DNA of 64,000 bases, from the NCBI RefSeq assembly GCF_000187245.1, contig NC_027863.1, positions 556,735 through 620,734 on the forward strand, in the 5' to 3' direction. The translations under genes and the position numbers were made by a program. Positions 53,435 to 61,044 of the stretch are shown here, one piece after another. The stretch comes from Ogataea parapolymorpha DL-1 (taxonomy: Eukaryota; Ascomycota; Pichiomycetes; Pichiales; Pichiaceae). The notes below the pieces were generated by a model. It searched no databases. It was given only the letters and a program-made list of their open reading frames with translations, and was not told the origin of the DNA. How positions within the stretch are numbered: position 1 is the stretch's first letter; each line of letters starts with the position of its first letter.

Positions 53435-55063
53435 ATGGCTGGCGGCAGTATTACTGGTGTGGCAGGAACTGCTGACGTGAACAGAGTCGAGGCTCCCTTG
53501 ACTGTGAAAGCTTATCTTATGTGCGCCTTTGGTGCGTTAGGAGGTATCCTTTTCGGATATGACTCCGGTTACATTTCTGGTGTCATGGGTATGGACTACT
53601 TTATCCATGAATTCACTGGAAAGGTGAAACAAGGCGACAGTGACCCTTCTTTTGTCCTTGGATCGTCTGAAAAATCTCTTATTACTTCTATTCTTTCTGC
53701 TGGTACCTTTATTGGTGCTGTGTGTGCCGGAGACTTGGCCGACATGTTTGGAAGAAGAACCATTATTGTGACCGGCTGCGGTATCTACTCGGTCGGTGTT
53801 GCGCTCCAGATTGCCTCCACCACGGTTGCTCTGCTTTCCGTGGGAAGAGTTATAGCTGGTCTTGGTGTTGGTTTTGTTTCGTCTGTGGTGATTTTGTATC
53901 TGTCTGAAATTTCTCCAAAGAAAATCAGAGGTGCCATTGTTTCCGGTTACCAGTTCTTCGTCACCATTGGATTGCTGCTCGCGTCCTGTGTCGACTACGG
54001 AACGGAACACAGAAACGACTCTGGTTCCTACAGAATCCCTATTGCTCTGCAACTGATTTGGTCCACCATTCTCGGAGTCGGACTTCTCTTGCTCCCAGAA
54101 TCTCCTAGATACTACGTCCTTAAGGGCAAGCTCGACCGGGCCGCCAAGGTGCTCTCTAGACTTAGAGGTCAGCCTGTCGATTCCGACTTCATCCAGGAAG
54201 AACTCGCCGAGATCGTGGCCAACCACGAGTACGAGAAGAGCGTCATTCCAACCAGGGGCTACTGGCAATCCTGGGGAGCTTGTTTCACCGGAGGACTCAG
54301 AAGAGCCTCCTCGAACCTCAGAAAGACCATTCTCGGAACTTCCATGCAGATGATGCAGCAATGGACCGGTGTGAACTTCATCTTCTACTTCGGTACCACT
54401 TTCTTCCAGCAGCTTGGCACCATCCACAACGAGTTCCTGATCTCGATGATCACTACCATCGTCAATGTGGTGTCTACTCCTCTGTCCTTCTACACGATCG
54501 AGAAACTCGGCCGTCGTACGCTCATGATCTACGGTGCCGCAGGTATGGTTGTGTGTCAGTTTATCGTGGCTATTGCCGGTACCGTTGATGGTGACAACCA
54601 GAAAACCGTCAGTGCCATGATCGCCTTCATCTGCATTTACATTTTCTTCTTTGCTTCGACCTGGGGTCCAGGAGCTTGGGTTATTATCGGAGAAATCTTC
54701 CCATTGCCAATCAGATCGAGAGGTGTTGGTCTGTCGACCGCCTCCAACTGGCTGTGGAACTGTATCATTGCCGTTATCACTCCTTACATGGTTGACGGCG
54801 ACAAGGGCAATTTGGGAGCTAAGGTGTTTTTCATCTGGGGCTCGCTGTGTGGCTGCTGTCTTCTGTATGCCGTGATGCTGATCCCAGAAACCAAGGGCCT
54901 GACTCTGGAGCAAGTCGACAAGATGCTTGAGGAGACCACCCCATGGACCTCTGCCAAATGGAAGCCTCACTCCACCTTCGCTGCCGAGATGGGTCTTGCC
55001 AAGGACGACGTCAAGGGCGTCACCCACGAGCTCAAGGAGCACGCCAGCGTTGAGAGTGTATAG
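53435..55063 (+). CDS. MFS hexose transporter, high-affinity glucose type
   Basis: The product has 542 residues from ATG 53435 (the open frame begins earlier at 53363 without support). Twelve membrane helices with all sugar-porter signatures: GGILFGYDSGYISGVMGMD in TM1, DMFGRRTIIVTG (the DxxGRR loop), SPKKIRGAIVSGYQ, LPESPRYYVLKGKLDRA, QQWTGVNFIFYFGTTFFQQL, WGPGAWVIIGEIFPLPIRSR and IPETKGLTLEQVD. The sequence is of the fungal HGT/RGT-like high-affinity glucose group rather than the S. cerevisiae HXT cluster. The C-terminal tail is ~55 residues, too short for a Snf3/Rgt2-type sensor. Plasma-membrane hexose uptake is expected; the exact substrate is not determined. Confidence 0.85.
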   Translation: MAGGSITGVAGTADVNRVEAPLTVKAYLMCAFGALGGILFGYDSGYISGVMGMDYFIHEFTGKVKQGDSDPSFVLGSSEKSLITSILSAGTFIGAVCAGDLADMFGRRTIIVTGCGIYSVGVALQIASTTVALLSVGRVIAGLGVGFVSSVVILYLSEISPKKIRGAIVSGYQFFVTIGLLLASCVDYGTEHRNDSGSYRIPIALQLIWSTILGVGLLLLPESPRYYVLKGKLDRAAKVLSRLRGQPVDSDFIQEELAEIVANHEYEKSVIPTRGYWQSWGACFTGGLRRASSNLRKTILGTSMQMMQQWTGVNFIFYFGTTFFQQLGTIHNEFLISMITTIVNVVSTPLSFYTIEKLGRRTLMIYGAAGMVVCQFIVAIAGTVDGDNQKTVSAMIAFICIYIFFFASTWGPGAWVIIGEIFPLPIRSRGVGLSTASNWLWNCIIAVITPYMVDGDKGNLGAKVFFIWGSLCGCCLLYAVMLIPETKGLTLEQVDKMLEETTPWTSAKWKPHSTFAAEMGLAKDDVKGVTHELKEHASVESV

Positions 55064-55589
55064 GCGTTTAGTATGTATACTACGGCTAATATGACATTAC
55101 GAGCGATACGAGGCGGGCGGGCGGGCACCAGGGTGCCAGATATATTGTATTATGGAATTTCGGGAATGCTATCGAATCGATAGAGTCTATTTTTTTTGCT
55201 CTGCAACCATTCTGCAACGGTGAATTTTCGCTGAGTAGTTGGCCTTGTTTTGCGGCCAATTACAAATCATTCTTCTTGTCTCGAAGTTCGAATGTTGTTC
55301 AAGTAGCCATAGCTGGTTTTCTAGCTAGAGCATGTCACGGTCAAAAACAAGTTCGCCAGGCCGCCGCTGTTGGCCTCCCTGTAGTGTCCGGTCATTAGAA
55401 GGTTTAAAGGTTGCAGAGGAGTGGATTGTCTTGACTAGTCATTGCTTCTGAGTGTGTAGTAAGCACAGCTTTGAAAATAGACATATAAAAATCTGTATGA
55501 CCATTACAAAGTCATAGAGGCTCCTTTGTGTGCTACCCAACTTTTCGGCTATTTATTTATATTTACGTAATTGAAAAAATTAGTCCATC
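55064..55589. promoter_or_regulatory. 526-bp spacer between the sugar transporter and RQC1
   Basis: No gene seen. Near the transporter end it holds a G-quadruplex/hairpin element at 55115-55137 (listed separately). At 55241-55261 TTGGCC and GGCCAA form an imperfect inverted repeat that contains a CCAAT. AT-rich sequence follows up to RQC1. Confidence 0.4.
55115..55137 (+). other. G-quadruplex motif overlapping a GGCACC/GGTGCC hairpin
   Basis: Four GGG runs at 55115-55117, 55119-55121, 55123-55125 and 55131-55133 with loops of 1, 1 and 5 nt satisfy the standard G3N1-7 pattern on the transporter's sense strand. GGCACC (55124-55129) and GGTGCC (55132-55137) can instead pair as a 6-bp hairpin. 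It starts 52 nt after the stop codon, so it is probably in the 3' UTR. Confidence 0.7.
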
Positions 55590-57359
55590 ATGAGCAACAG
55601 GGCACTTCGAAGATTGCAGAAACAGGAGCTTGAGACGACGTCCGACGATGAGCCCGAATATGTGCCGCGGCGGGCGGCGAATGCATTTGCGCTGCTAGGC
55701 GACGAGAGCGACGGAGGTGAGAGCGAAGAGCAGGAACCGGATAGAGAACAGTATATAGAACAGGCACCTGAACCAAAGCCCCAGCCCGCCAAGAGAGGAA
55801 AGAAGTCAAGGAAAAAGAAGTCGCCGCCGCCTGAGGACGATGACATTGATGCAATTCTTGCACAGCTCCAGATCGACACTCAGACCACTGATCAGGACAA
55901 GCCTTTTGACAGCTTCGACGGTCCATACGAGAATTTGGCCGATGGTGCATCCGAATTGACCGCAGCGCGGCTCCAAAGTGCCCTTCCACTGCTCCAGTTC
56001 GATCCGCGCGATCTGGACCCCGATAGAGAGTTTGAGGCCGTTTTCGGCAAACTTTCGTCAGCGGCCGTCGACGACGCAGACGCCACGCCGTCCATGTTTG
56101 TGAGTCCGGACGTGTTGAAGCAAATCAAACTGCTGAGCAAGCGGGTGCGTGGCTGGTGCGGCAGAGATCGCCGCTCGATCCCGGGAACGTCCCGCAAACT
56201 CGTGATGTGCAAGATCCGCGACGACTGGATCCCAACGCCTAAGAAACCGCTCTCGATGGAAATGGTGCCTGGCAGTACCCATGATTTTTGCGTTGTCGAG
56301 ACACCAGCCTATCCACGGGCAATTACCACACAGTTTTACATTTACACCGTCATCCATCCCGACCATGAGGCTTTAATTCACCTGCTCCAGCAGTACCCGT
56401 ATCATCTTGAAACGATTTTGCAGGTGACATCGATTCTCCAACGCCAGGGCGACAATTCGAACACCAACGGGCTCATAGAGCGGGCACTTTTTGTTTTTGA
56501 TTGGAGTCTGCGAACCAACTTCCAGCTCGGAAGTGGTGACTGTCGCTTGCCATTTGAGTATTTCCTCAACAGACAGTGTTATCTCACAGTGTTCAAATAT
56601 ATCACCGTGCTGACCCAAAAATCCACCTTTTACACGGCCCTCAACTACTGCAAGTTGCTGCTGTCGCTTGACCCGGCCGGCGACCCTTACGGAGTCAGAT
56701 ACTTTATTGATTTTTACGCCGTGATGGCCGGCGAATTCCAGTATCTGGTAGACCTCTGCAATAGCTTCCTGGTCAAGACCTATAGGGAGTGGCTGACTCC
56801 GCCACTGGCATACTCTCTAGCCATTTGCCAGTACAAAATAGACCCCACTGCCGCCACAGACGCTCTGTCCAACGCTTACAATACGTATCCTTACACAGGT
56901 GAGATGTTGCTCCACAAACTGGCCGCACACAAAGAACCTTCTTCGAGGGTGTCCGATTACATCAAGCTGGCTACGGCGGTGTATTTGACTCGCGTGGAAA
57001 TGATGCTCGAGGAGGCAGAATGCCGGGGATGGCTGGTAGCCGAGCTCAAAAAAACTGTCCAAAAGGGCAAAAAGGCCGGTGCGCAGTTTGACAAGAAGGA
57101 GATCCCAGAGAACTTGCTCCGTCACGTGATCCTATCAAACGAGACGAGTGCCATGGCACGCATTCCTGCGCAGTTCTGGAAAGACCATGAGATCTTTGAA
57201 TTTGACGTGCTGCCGCCAAAATCCAGCAAAGGAACCACCATTTTTGACCACATCGACCAGGCCCGTGTGAGCAATGCCATCATCCACCAGAGCATGGAGC
57301 AGGAGGAGGAGCGGCAGATTGCAGAGCTAATTCGCCGGACCGCAGAGCAGGAAAACTAG
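55590..57359 (+). CDS. RQC1: RQC1, ribosome quality-control complex subunit (TCF25 family)
   Basis: The product has 589 residues. The N-terminus MSNRALRRLQKQELETTSDD and following NAFALLGDESDG are the usual Rqc1/TCF25 opening, followed by a Lys-rich stretch (KRGKKSRKKKSPPP), typical of the basic tract in Rqc1. The central domain has the YRAITTQFYIYTVIHPDHEA-like block (here YPRAITTQFYIYTVIHPDHE) and FDWSLRTNFQLGSGDCRLPF, diagnostic of TCF25. Rqc1 works with Ltn1, Rqc2 and Cdc48 on stalled 60S subunits and shapes K48 ubiquitin chains. It is shorter than the S. cerevisiae protein (723). Its TAG stop shares CTAG with the convergent TES1. Confidence 0.9.
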   Translation: MSNRALRRLQKQELETTSDDEPEYVPRRAANAFALLGDESDGGESEEQEPDREQYIEQAPEPKPQPAKRGKKSRKKKSPPPEDDDIDAILAQLQIDTQTTDQDKPFDSFDGPYENLADGASELTAARLQSALPLLQFDPRDLDPDREFEAVFGKLSSAAVDDADATPSMFVSPDVLKQIKLLSKRVRGWCGRDRRSIPGTSRKLVMCKIRDDWIPTPKKPLSMEMVPGSTHDFCVVETPAYPRAITTQFYIYTVIHPDHEALIHLLQQYPYHLETILQVTSILQRQGDNSNTNGLIERALFVFDWSLRTNFQLGSGDCRLPFEYFLNRQCYLTVFKYITVLTQKSTFYTALNYCKLLLSLDPAGDPYGVRYFIDFYAVMAGEFQYLVDLCNSFLVKTYREWLTPPLAYSLAICQYKIDPTAATDALSNAYNTYPYTGEMLLHKLAAHKEPSSRVSDYIKLATAVYLTRVEMMLEEAECRGWLVAELKKTVQKGKKAGAQFDKKEIPENLLRHVILSNETSAMARIPAQFWKDHEIFEFDVLPPKSSKGTTIFDHIDQARVSNAIIHQSMEQEEERQIAELIRRTAEQEN

Positions 57360-58282
57360 ATCACAGATAGACCCTGTTGGATGGTATGTGCGACGAGCTT
57401 GTCACCCTGGAACAACTCCCCGGTCATGATGCATTTGCTGTCGCCGCAACTGAGGCTCTTGACGCCGTGCACGAGCCATTTGTTGTCTGCAACAGGCTCT
57501 CTAAAATATATAGTGTGATCCGGTGAAACGGAGATTTTGGTCGTCATCAATGGACGCATATTTAGTCGCATGTTGGTGTTCAGATAGAAGTAATCCGTGA
57601 GATACGCCGTGATGCCCCATCTCTGGATCTCGTTGGCGGCGGGGAATTTTGGCCGCAGTTTGTACCACAATGTGCGTTCAGATACGGGGAGTTTTTTCTC
57701 CGGTTCTGAGACCTGCCCCAGATCAAACATGTGTGGCGGGAACTGCCATTCTATGGGCTCGCTGTTGTAAAAGTGTTTCAGGCTGTGCAGCTCGCTTTGG
57801 CGGCCGTTGGATTCTGCCCAAAGCTCGAAAGCTGTATTTTGGTCGACAAGCCCATCCACAGCAGGCGGATTTCGGTGATGGTGTAGCTGGCCGGTCACTT
57901 TACCTGCCGTGCCCTCCAGTAGGGTCTTCTGGATTGTGCACACTGCGTTGAAGGCCAATTTTTCACCCTGAAACAGCCGCACCTCTTTCACCTGGTAGTT
58001 TTTGCTCACTTTGAGGTCCTCTACTTTGTACACAAGCGGCATGTCGGGGTTTGCTGCGGCTAGAAAGTGGCAATGAATCGAAAGCGGTTTCCATTCGCCG
58101 CACTGCTCGGTCTGCAGCGCGGCCACTACGGCCTGTGCAGCAAGCGCTCCTCCGTACAGACCGCGGCCTCGGAAAGGGACCACCATGTGTGAGTTGTTCA
58201 CAAACACGTTGTGCTGCGTGGGGCGCAGGTCGAGGATGTTTTCGAACGCGCGCGTGGAGTACCTACGAGCAGTTTTCAGCAT
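57356..58282 (-). CDS. TES1: TES1-like acyl-CoA thioesterase
   Basis: The product has 308 residues, a double hot-dog thioesterase of the TesB/Acot8 family: RGRGLYGGALAAQAVVAALQ, PLSIHCHFLAAANPDMPLVY in the first half and RWGITAYLTDYFYLN, SPDHTIYFREPVADNKWLVH in the second. Yeast Tes1 is peroxisomal and ends in a PTS1. This protein ends QQGLSVI, which is not a PTS1, and its N-terminus MLKTARRYSTRAF looks like a short mitochondrial presequence, so location may differ. It hydrolyses acyl-CoA to the free acid during fatty-acid oxidation. It follows in tandem after the GPI-protein gene stop (24 bp) and its stop interlocks with RQC1. Confidence 0.82.
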   Translation of the reverse strand: MLKTARRYSTRAFENILDLRPTQHNVFVNNSHMVVPFRGRGLYGGALAAQAVVAALQTEQCGEWKPLSIHCHFLAAANPDMPLVYKVEDLKVSKNYQVKEVRLFQGEKLAFNAVCTIQKTLLEGTAGKVTGQLHHHRNPPAVDGLVDQNTAFELWAESNGRQSELHSLKHFYNSEPIEWQFPPHMFDLGQVSEPEKKLPVSERTLWYKLRPKFPAANEIQRWGITAYLTDYFYLNTNMRLNMRPLMTTKISVSPDHTIYFREPVADNKWLVHGVKSLSCGDSKCIMTGELFQGDKLVAHTIQQGLSVI

Positions 58283-58306
58283 TAGCGTATATTTAAAAAA
58301 GTCTAT

Positions 58307-59254
58307 TTACACCAGCCACACCATAACCATTCCGACAGCGGCCACCAAACCGGTGGCCACGTTTTTGCCAGCGGCGTCGTGGTATGTGGTGACTGCCGAA
58401 GCCACGCTGGCCGAGTACGATGATGACGAGCTCAGCGTGCTCTTGGTTGTGTGGGTGTGCCTTGTAAGCGTGCTACTCTTGGTCGATTGTGTGGTTGGTG
58501 GGGGCACGTAGGTGCTCGATGTGTTGGCCGTCTGTGTGCTGTTGAAGTGGTAGCCGGTAAATGCTGGGGCTGGTGCCGTGGTAGTGGTCAGTGGCGCGGC
58601 CGTGGAGCCAGGAATGATGTTGTACTCGGTGATCACTGTGCTATGGTTGCCGATGACAGTTGTGTACGAGGACAACGACTCGGTCACGGTTTGGACGGAG
58701 CATTTTCCGCCAGGGCAGGTAGTGGTGACGAGCGTGGTGAGCTGAGGCAGTGACGAGGTCTCTTCCTGGGTGAGACTGACGGTAGCGGTGAGATAGTACA
58801 CGTGCTCGTCTCTCTTTGAGTTGGAAGCGGCGTCGCTGATGACAACGGCGAAAGTGGCGGTGAAGACGCGGTTGTAGACGTTTGTGGCTTCAGGCGAGAC
58901 GAACTGGAGCACGGTGGAGCTGCTGAGCGACGAGAACGGCGTGGACACAACAACGTCGGTGGCAGAGGCCGTGGAGAAGTCCTGGATTCCGGATTTCACA
59001 GCGGCGGAACCGGCGAAAACCTCGGCGGTGCCCGGCACCCACTCAAAGTTGGACGTTTTCCCGATCGAGACAAACGAGACAGAGTCCCAGGGACCGAGCT
59101 CTGTGGGCACGTAGATGGCAAATCGTGGCAGGTCGTTTTCGAGGTATCCTTGAATCCACGGGGTGGCTGTTGGCTGGGCCGTGGAGGATGTGTTGGTGTA
59201 GATTCCGGAGGCAGAAGCCACGCAGAGCAGGAGAACGAGAGAAAGACACAACAT
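58307..59254 (-). CDS. GPI-anchored, Ser/Thr-rich cell-wall protein
   Basis: The product has 315 residues from ATG 59252-59254; the frame continues upstream without an ATG. Signal peptide MLCLSLVLLLCVASASG, an N-terminal globular part (PRFAIYVPTELGPWDSVSFV), a Thr/Ser-rich region with the adhesin-style TTTCPGGKCSVQTVTE motif, a dense Ser/Thr stretch, and a C-terminal GPI-type signal: a small-residue site (HDAAGKN) followed by VATGLVAAVGMVMVWLV. Sequons NTS, NHS and NST are present. It is expected at the plasma membrane or cross-linked in the wall. The TTTCPGGKCS element occurs in many fungal wall proteins and does not fix a function. No orthologue is recognised. Confidence 0.78.
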   Translation of the reverse strand: MLCLSLVLLLCVASASGIYTNTSSTAQPTATPWIQGYLENDLPRFAIYVPTELGPWDSVSFVSIGKTSNFEWVPGTAEVFAGSAAVKSGIQDFSTASATDVVVSTPFSSLSSSTVLQFVSPEATNVYNRVFTATFAVVISDAASNSKRDEHVYYLTATVSLTQEETSSLPQLTTLVTTTCPGGKCSVQTVTESLSSYTTVIGNHSTVITEYNIIPGSTAAPLTTTTAPAPAFTGYHFNSTQTANTSSTYVPPPTTQSTKSSTLTRHTHTTKSTLSSSSSYSASVASAVTTYHDAAGKNVATGLVAAVGMVMVWLV

Positions 59255-59519
59255 GGTGGAGAAGAAGGATGAGGGAACGAGTTTATATAATTGTGAGACA
59301 GGCCATGGCTGGGTCTGTTTACTAGCCAATTTTGCGAGCCCAATAATGCATTCTGCCAAAACGGATTATTTAGAGCCAGCCAGGTGCCTGAAAAAAACCA
59401 GCCAAAATAGGTAGCCCCACAAACCGAGGCACTAAAAAACCAGCCTTAAAAAAAATAATTAAATTAAATCAAGCCACCAGCTTTTTTAATTAATTTATTA
59501 ATTAATTTATTAATGTCGA
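59255..59519 (-). promoter_or_regulatory. 265-bp spacer, KTR-type 3' flank / GPI-protein promoter
   Basis: Contains a TTAATTAATTTA dodecamer repeated twice in tandem at about 59486-59509, directly after the mannosyltransferase stop codon and therefore probably in its 3' processing region. A TATATAA element at 59284-59290 lies ~30 bp from the GPI-protein ATG. Confidence 0.45.
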
Positions 59520-60956
59520 TTAGTACTGCTGCAACTCTTTGTGTGTCATCTCGTACTTGATCCAGTTCGGTAGACAGTTCTGGCGGTGCACATCCTCGGG
59601 CGCAAAGTAGCCAGAGTCCTCTGGCGCCGTGCACTTGTCCGAGTTGGGGATCGACTTGTACGGCGAGTGGTGGTAGCCGATGTCGCGGAACCAGTGGATC
59701 TTGCTCTTGTCCTCGAACAGCGCCACCCCCACGGAGTGCACCGGCGCATCTCCCCATCTCTCATAGTAGAACCCGCCAGCGGCTTCCAGAGCATCGAACC
59801 ATTTCGAGTACGCTTCTCCCCTATAAAAGTCCATATTGGCGATCTCGAAGTTTGACCAGAAATGGCACGTCGAGTACCCATTGGCCAGCTTGGTGTACTC
59901 CGGGTTCTGCACCGAGTCGGTCAGCCACCGGAACGCGCCGTTCGGGTGCACGTATTGCGGATTCTTCTTCACAAAGTCCAGCGTCACCGGCCATAGCGTT
60001 TCCACCGTGAGCGGGTCGTCGTACAGTGAGATCGTAAACCCGTACGTTTTGTCGTTGTCCTCCATGAACTTGAAGATGTCGTAGTCGATCGAGCAGTAGT
60101 AGTCTGTGTTGGGCTCGAATCTCCAGTACCACTTGAACTTTTTGAGGCCCTCCAGCCGGTAGAACCAGCCGGAGTTGAAACGGCACATGTTGTGGTAACT
60201 TTCCATATCTGCGTACTGCACACCATTCTCGATCAGTTTCTTTATACCGGCCTTTTCCTTCTCCGGGTCGATATTGGCCGGTTTATTCCAGATCTCGGGC
60301 GGAATGATCTCAAAATACACCTCGCCAGAGCAGTGTCTGCGAACCGTGTCCTTGAACTCCTGCGTGAACTCCTCGTCGCCAATAAACGTGTACGGGTAGT
60401 GGAAGTTGTGGTTCCAGGTGTTTTCGATCTGCCGAATCGTGTGCACAATCGCCTTGAGCTCCTTGTTTCTCACCAGCGTCAGCATCGTCGCGTTCGCCCG
60501 CGGATACTCGTCCTTAGTCAGCACCCGCTTCAGCCCCGTCTCGTCGTACACCACGTTGTACGTCAGCTTGGCGAATTTCGGCTCCGTCACCTTCTTCGAG
60601 TACACCTCCCTGTAGAAGTCCATATTCTCCTCGACAATGTCCTCACTCGAGCTGTTGTATTTCGACTGGCCAAACTCCAGAACCTGGACTATTTCGTCGA
60701 ACGTCAGCTTGCCGTCATGGTTTGCGTCCACGAGCTGCTCCTGCTGGGCCCCCTTGCCCGTACCCATCAGCTTCTCGTTGAATTGCAGCCCGTACTTGCT
60801 GACCGACGAGGAGTACCGATTCAGCTTGTTGACGCGGTTGACCGTCGGATGCAGCTCTCGCAGCGGTTCCGACGGCCGTTTCCGCGACAGCGCGACAATC
60901 GCCGCCACGAAAATCACGGCCGCTATCAAATATCTCGTGGACTTGTGCATGGCCAT
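59520..60956 (-). CDS. KTR-family alpha-1,2-mannosyltransferase with stem EF-hand
   Basis: The product has 478 residues, a type II Golgi protein: short cytosolic MAMHKSTR, then membrane helix YLIAAVIFVAAIVALS, a stem, and a GT15 catalytic domain from ~150 (ATMLTLVRNKELKAIVHTIR; PYTFIGDEEFTQEFKDTV; YWRFEPNTDYYCSIDYD; YSTCHFWSNFEIANMDFYRG with the proposed catalytic Glu; FYYERWGDAPVHSVGVALF; IGYHHSPY). It extends O- and N-linked mannans in the Golgi. The stem at residues 77-88 contains DANHDGKLTFDE, a textbook EF-hand loop, followed by a helix IVQVLEF. I know of no EF-hand in Kre2/Ktr proteins. The exact KTR subgroup is not resolved. It shares an 88-bp divergent promoter with DOA1. Confidence 0.9.
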   Translation of the reverse strand: MAMHKSTRYLIAAVIFVAAIVALSRKRPSEPLRELHPTVNRVNKLNRYSSSVSKYGLQFNEKLMGTGKGAQQEQLVDANHDGKLTFDEIVQVLEFGQSKYNSSSEDIVEENMDFYREVYSKKVTEPKFAKLTYNVVYDETGLKRVLTKDEYPRANATMLTLVRNKELKAIVHTIRQIENTWNHNFHYPYTFIGDEEFTQEFKDTVRRHCSGEVYFEIIPPEIWNKPANIDPEKEKAGIKKLIENGVQYADMESYHNMCRFNSGWFYRLEGLKKFKWYWRFEPNTDYYCSIDYDIFKFMEDNDKTYGFTISLYDDPLTVETLWPVTLDFVKKNPQYVHPNGAFRWLTDSVQNPEYTKLANGYSTCHFWSNFEIANMDFYRGEAYSKWFDALEAAGGFYYERWGDAPVHSVGVALFEDKSKIHWFRDIGYHHSPYKSIPNSDKCTAPEDSGYFAPEDVHRQNCLPNWIKYEMTHKELQQY

Positions 60957-61044
60957 GGTCTACACGTAGATTTATTTTTTTTTATTTTTTCCTGCTAATT
61001 TCACTCTCTTTCCCATCTCTGCACCATCTTTCTTCCGAAGGCAA

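Noticed and set aside
53537..55042. 501-codon minus-strand ORF
   Set aside because: Antisense shadow of the hexose transporter, caused by its codon bias; hydrophilic nonsense translation.
55286..55296. AGTTCGAATG resembling a tRNA B box
   Set aside because: No T-stem pairing and no A box at the correct distance.
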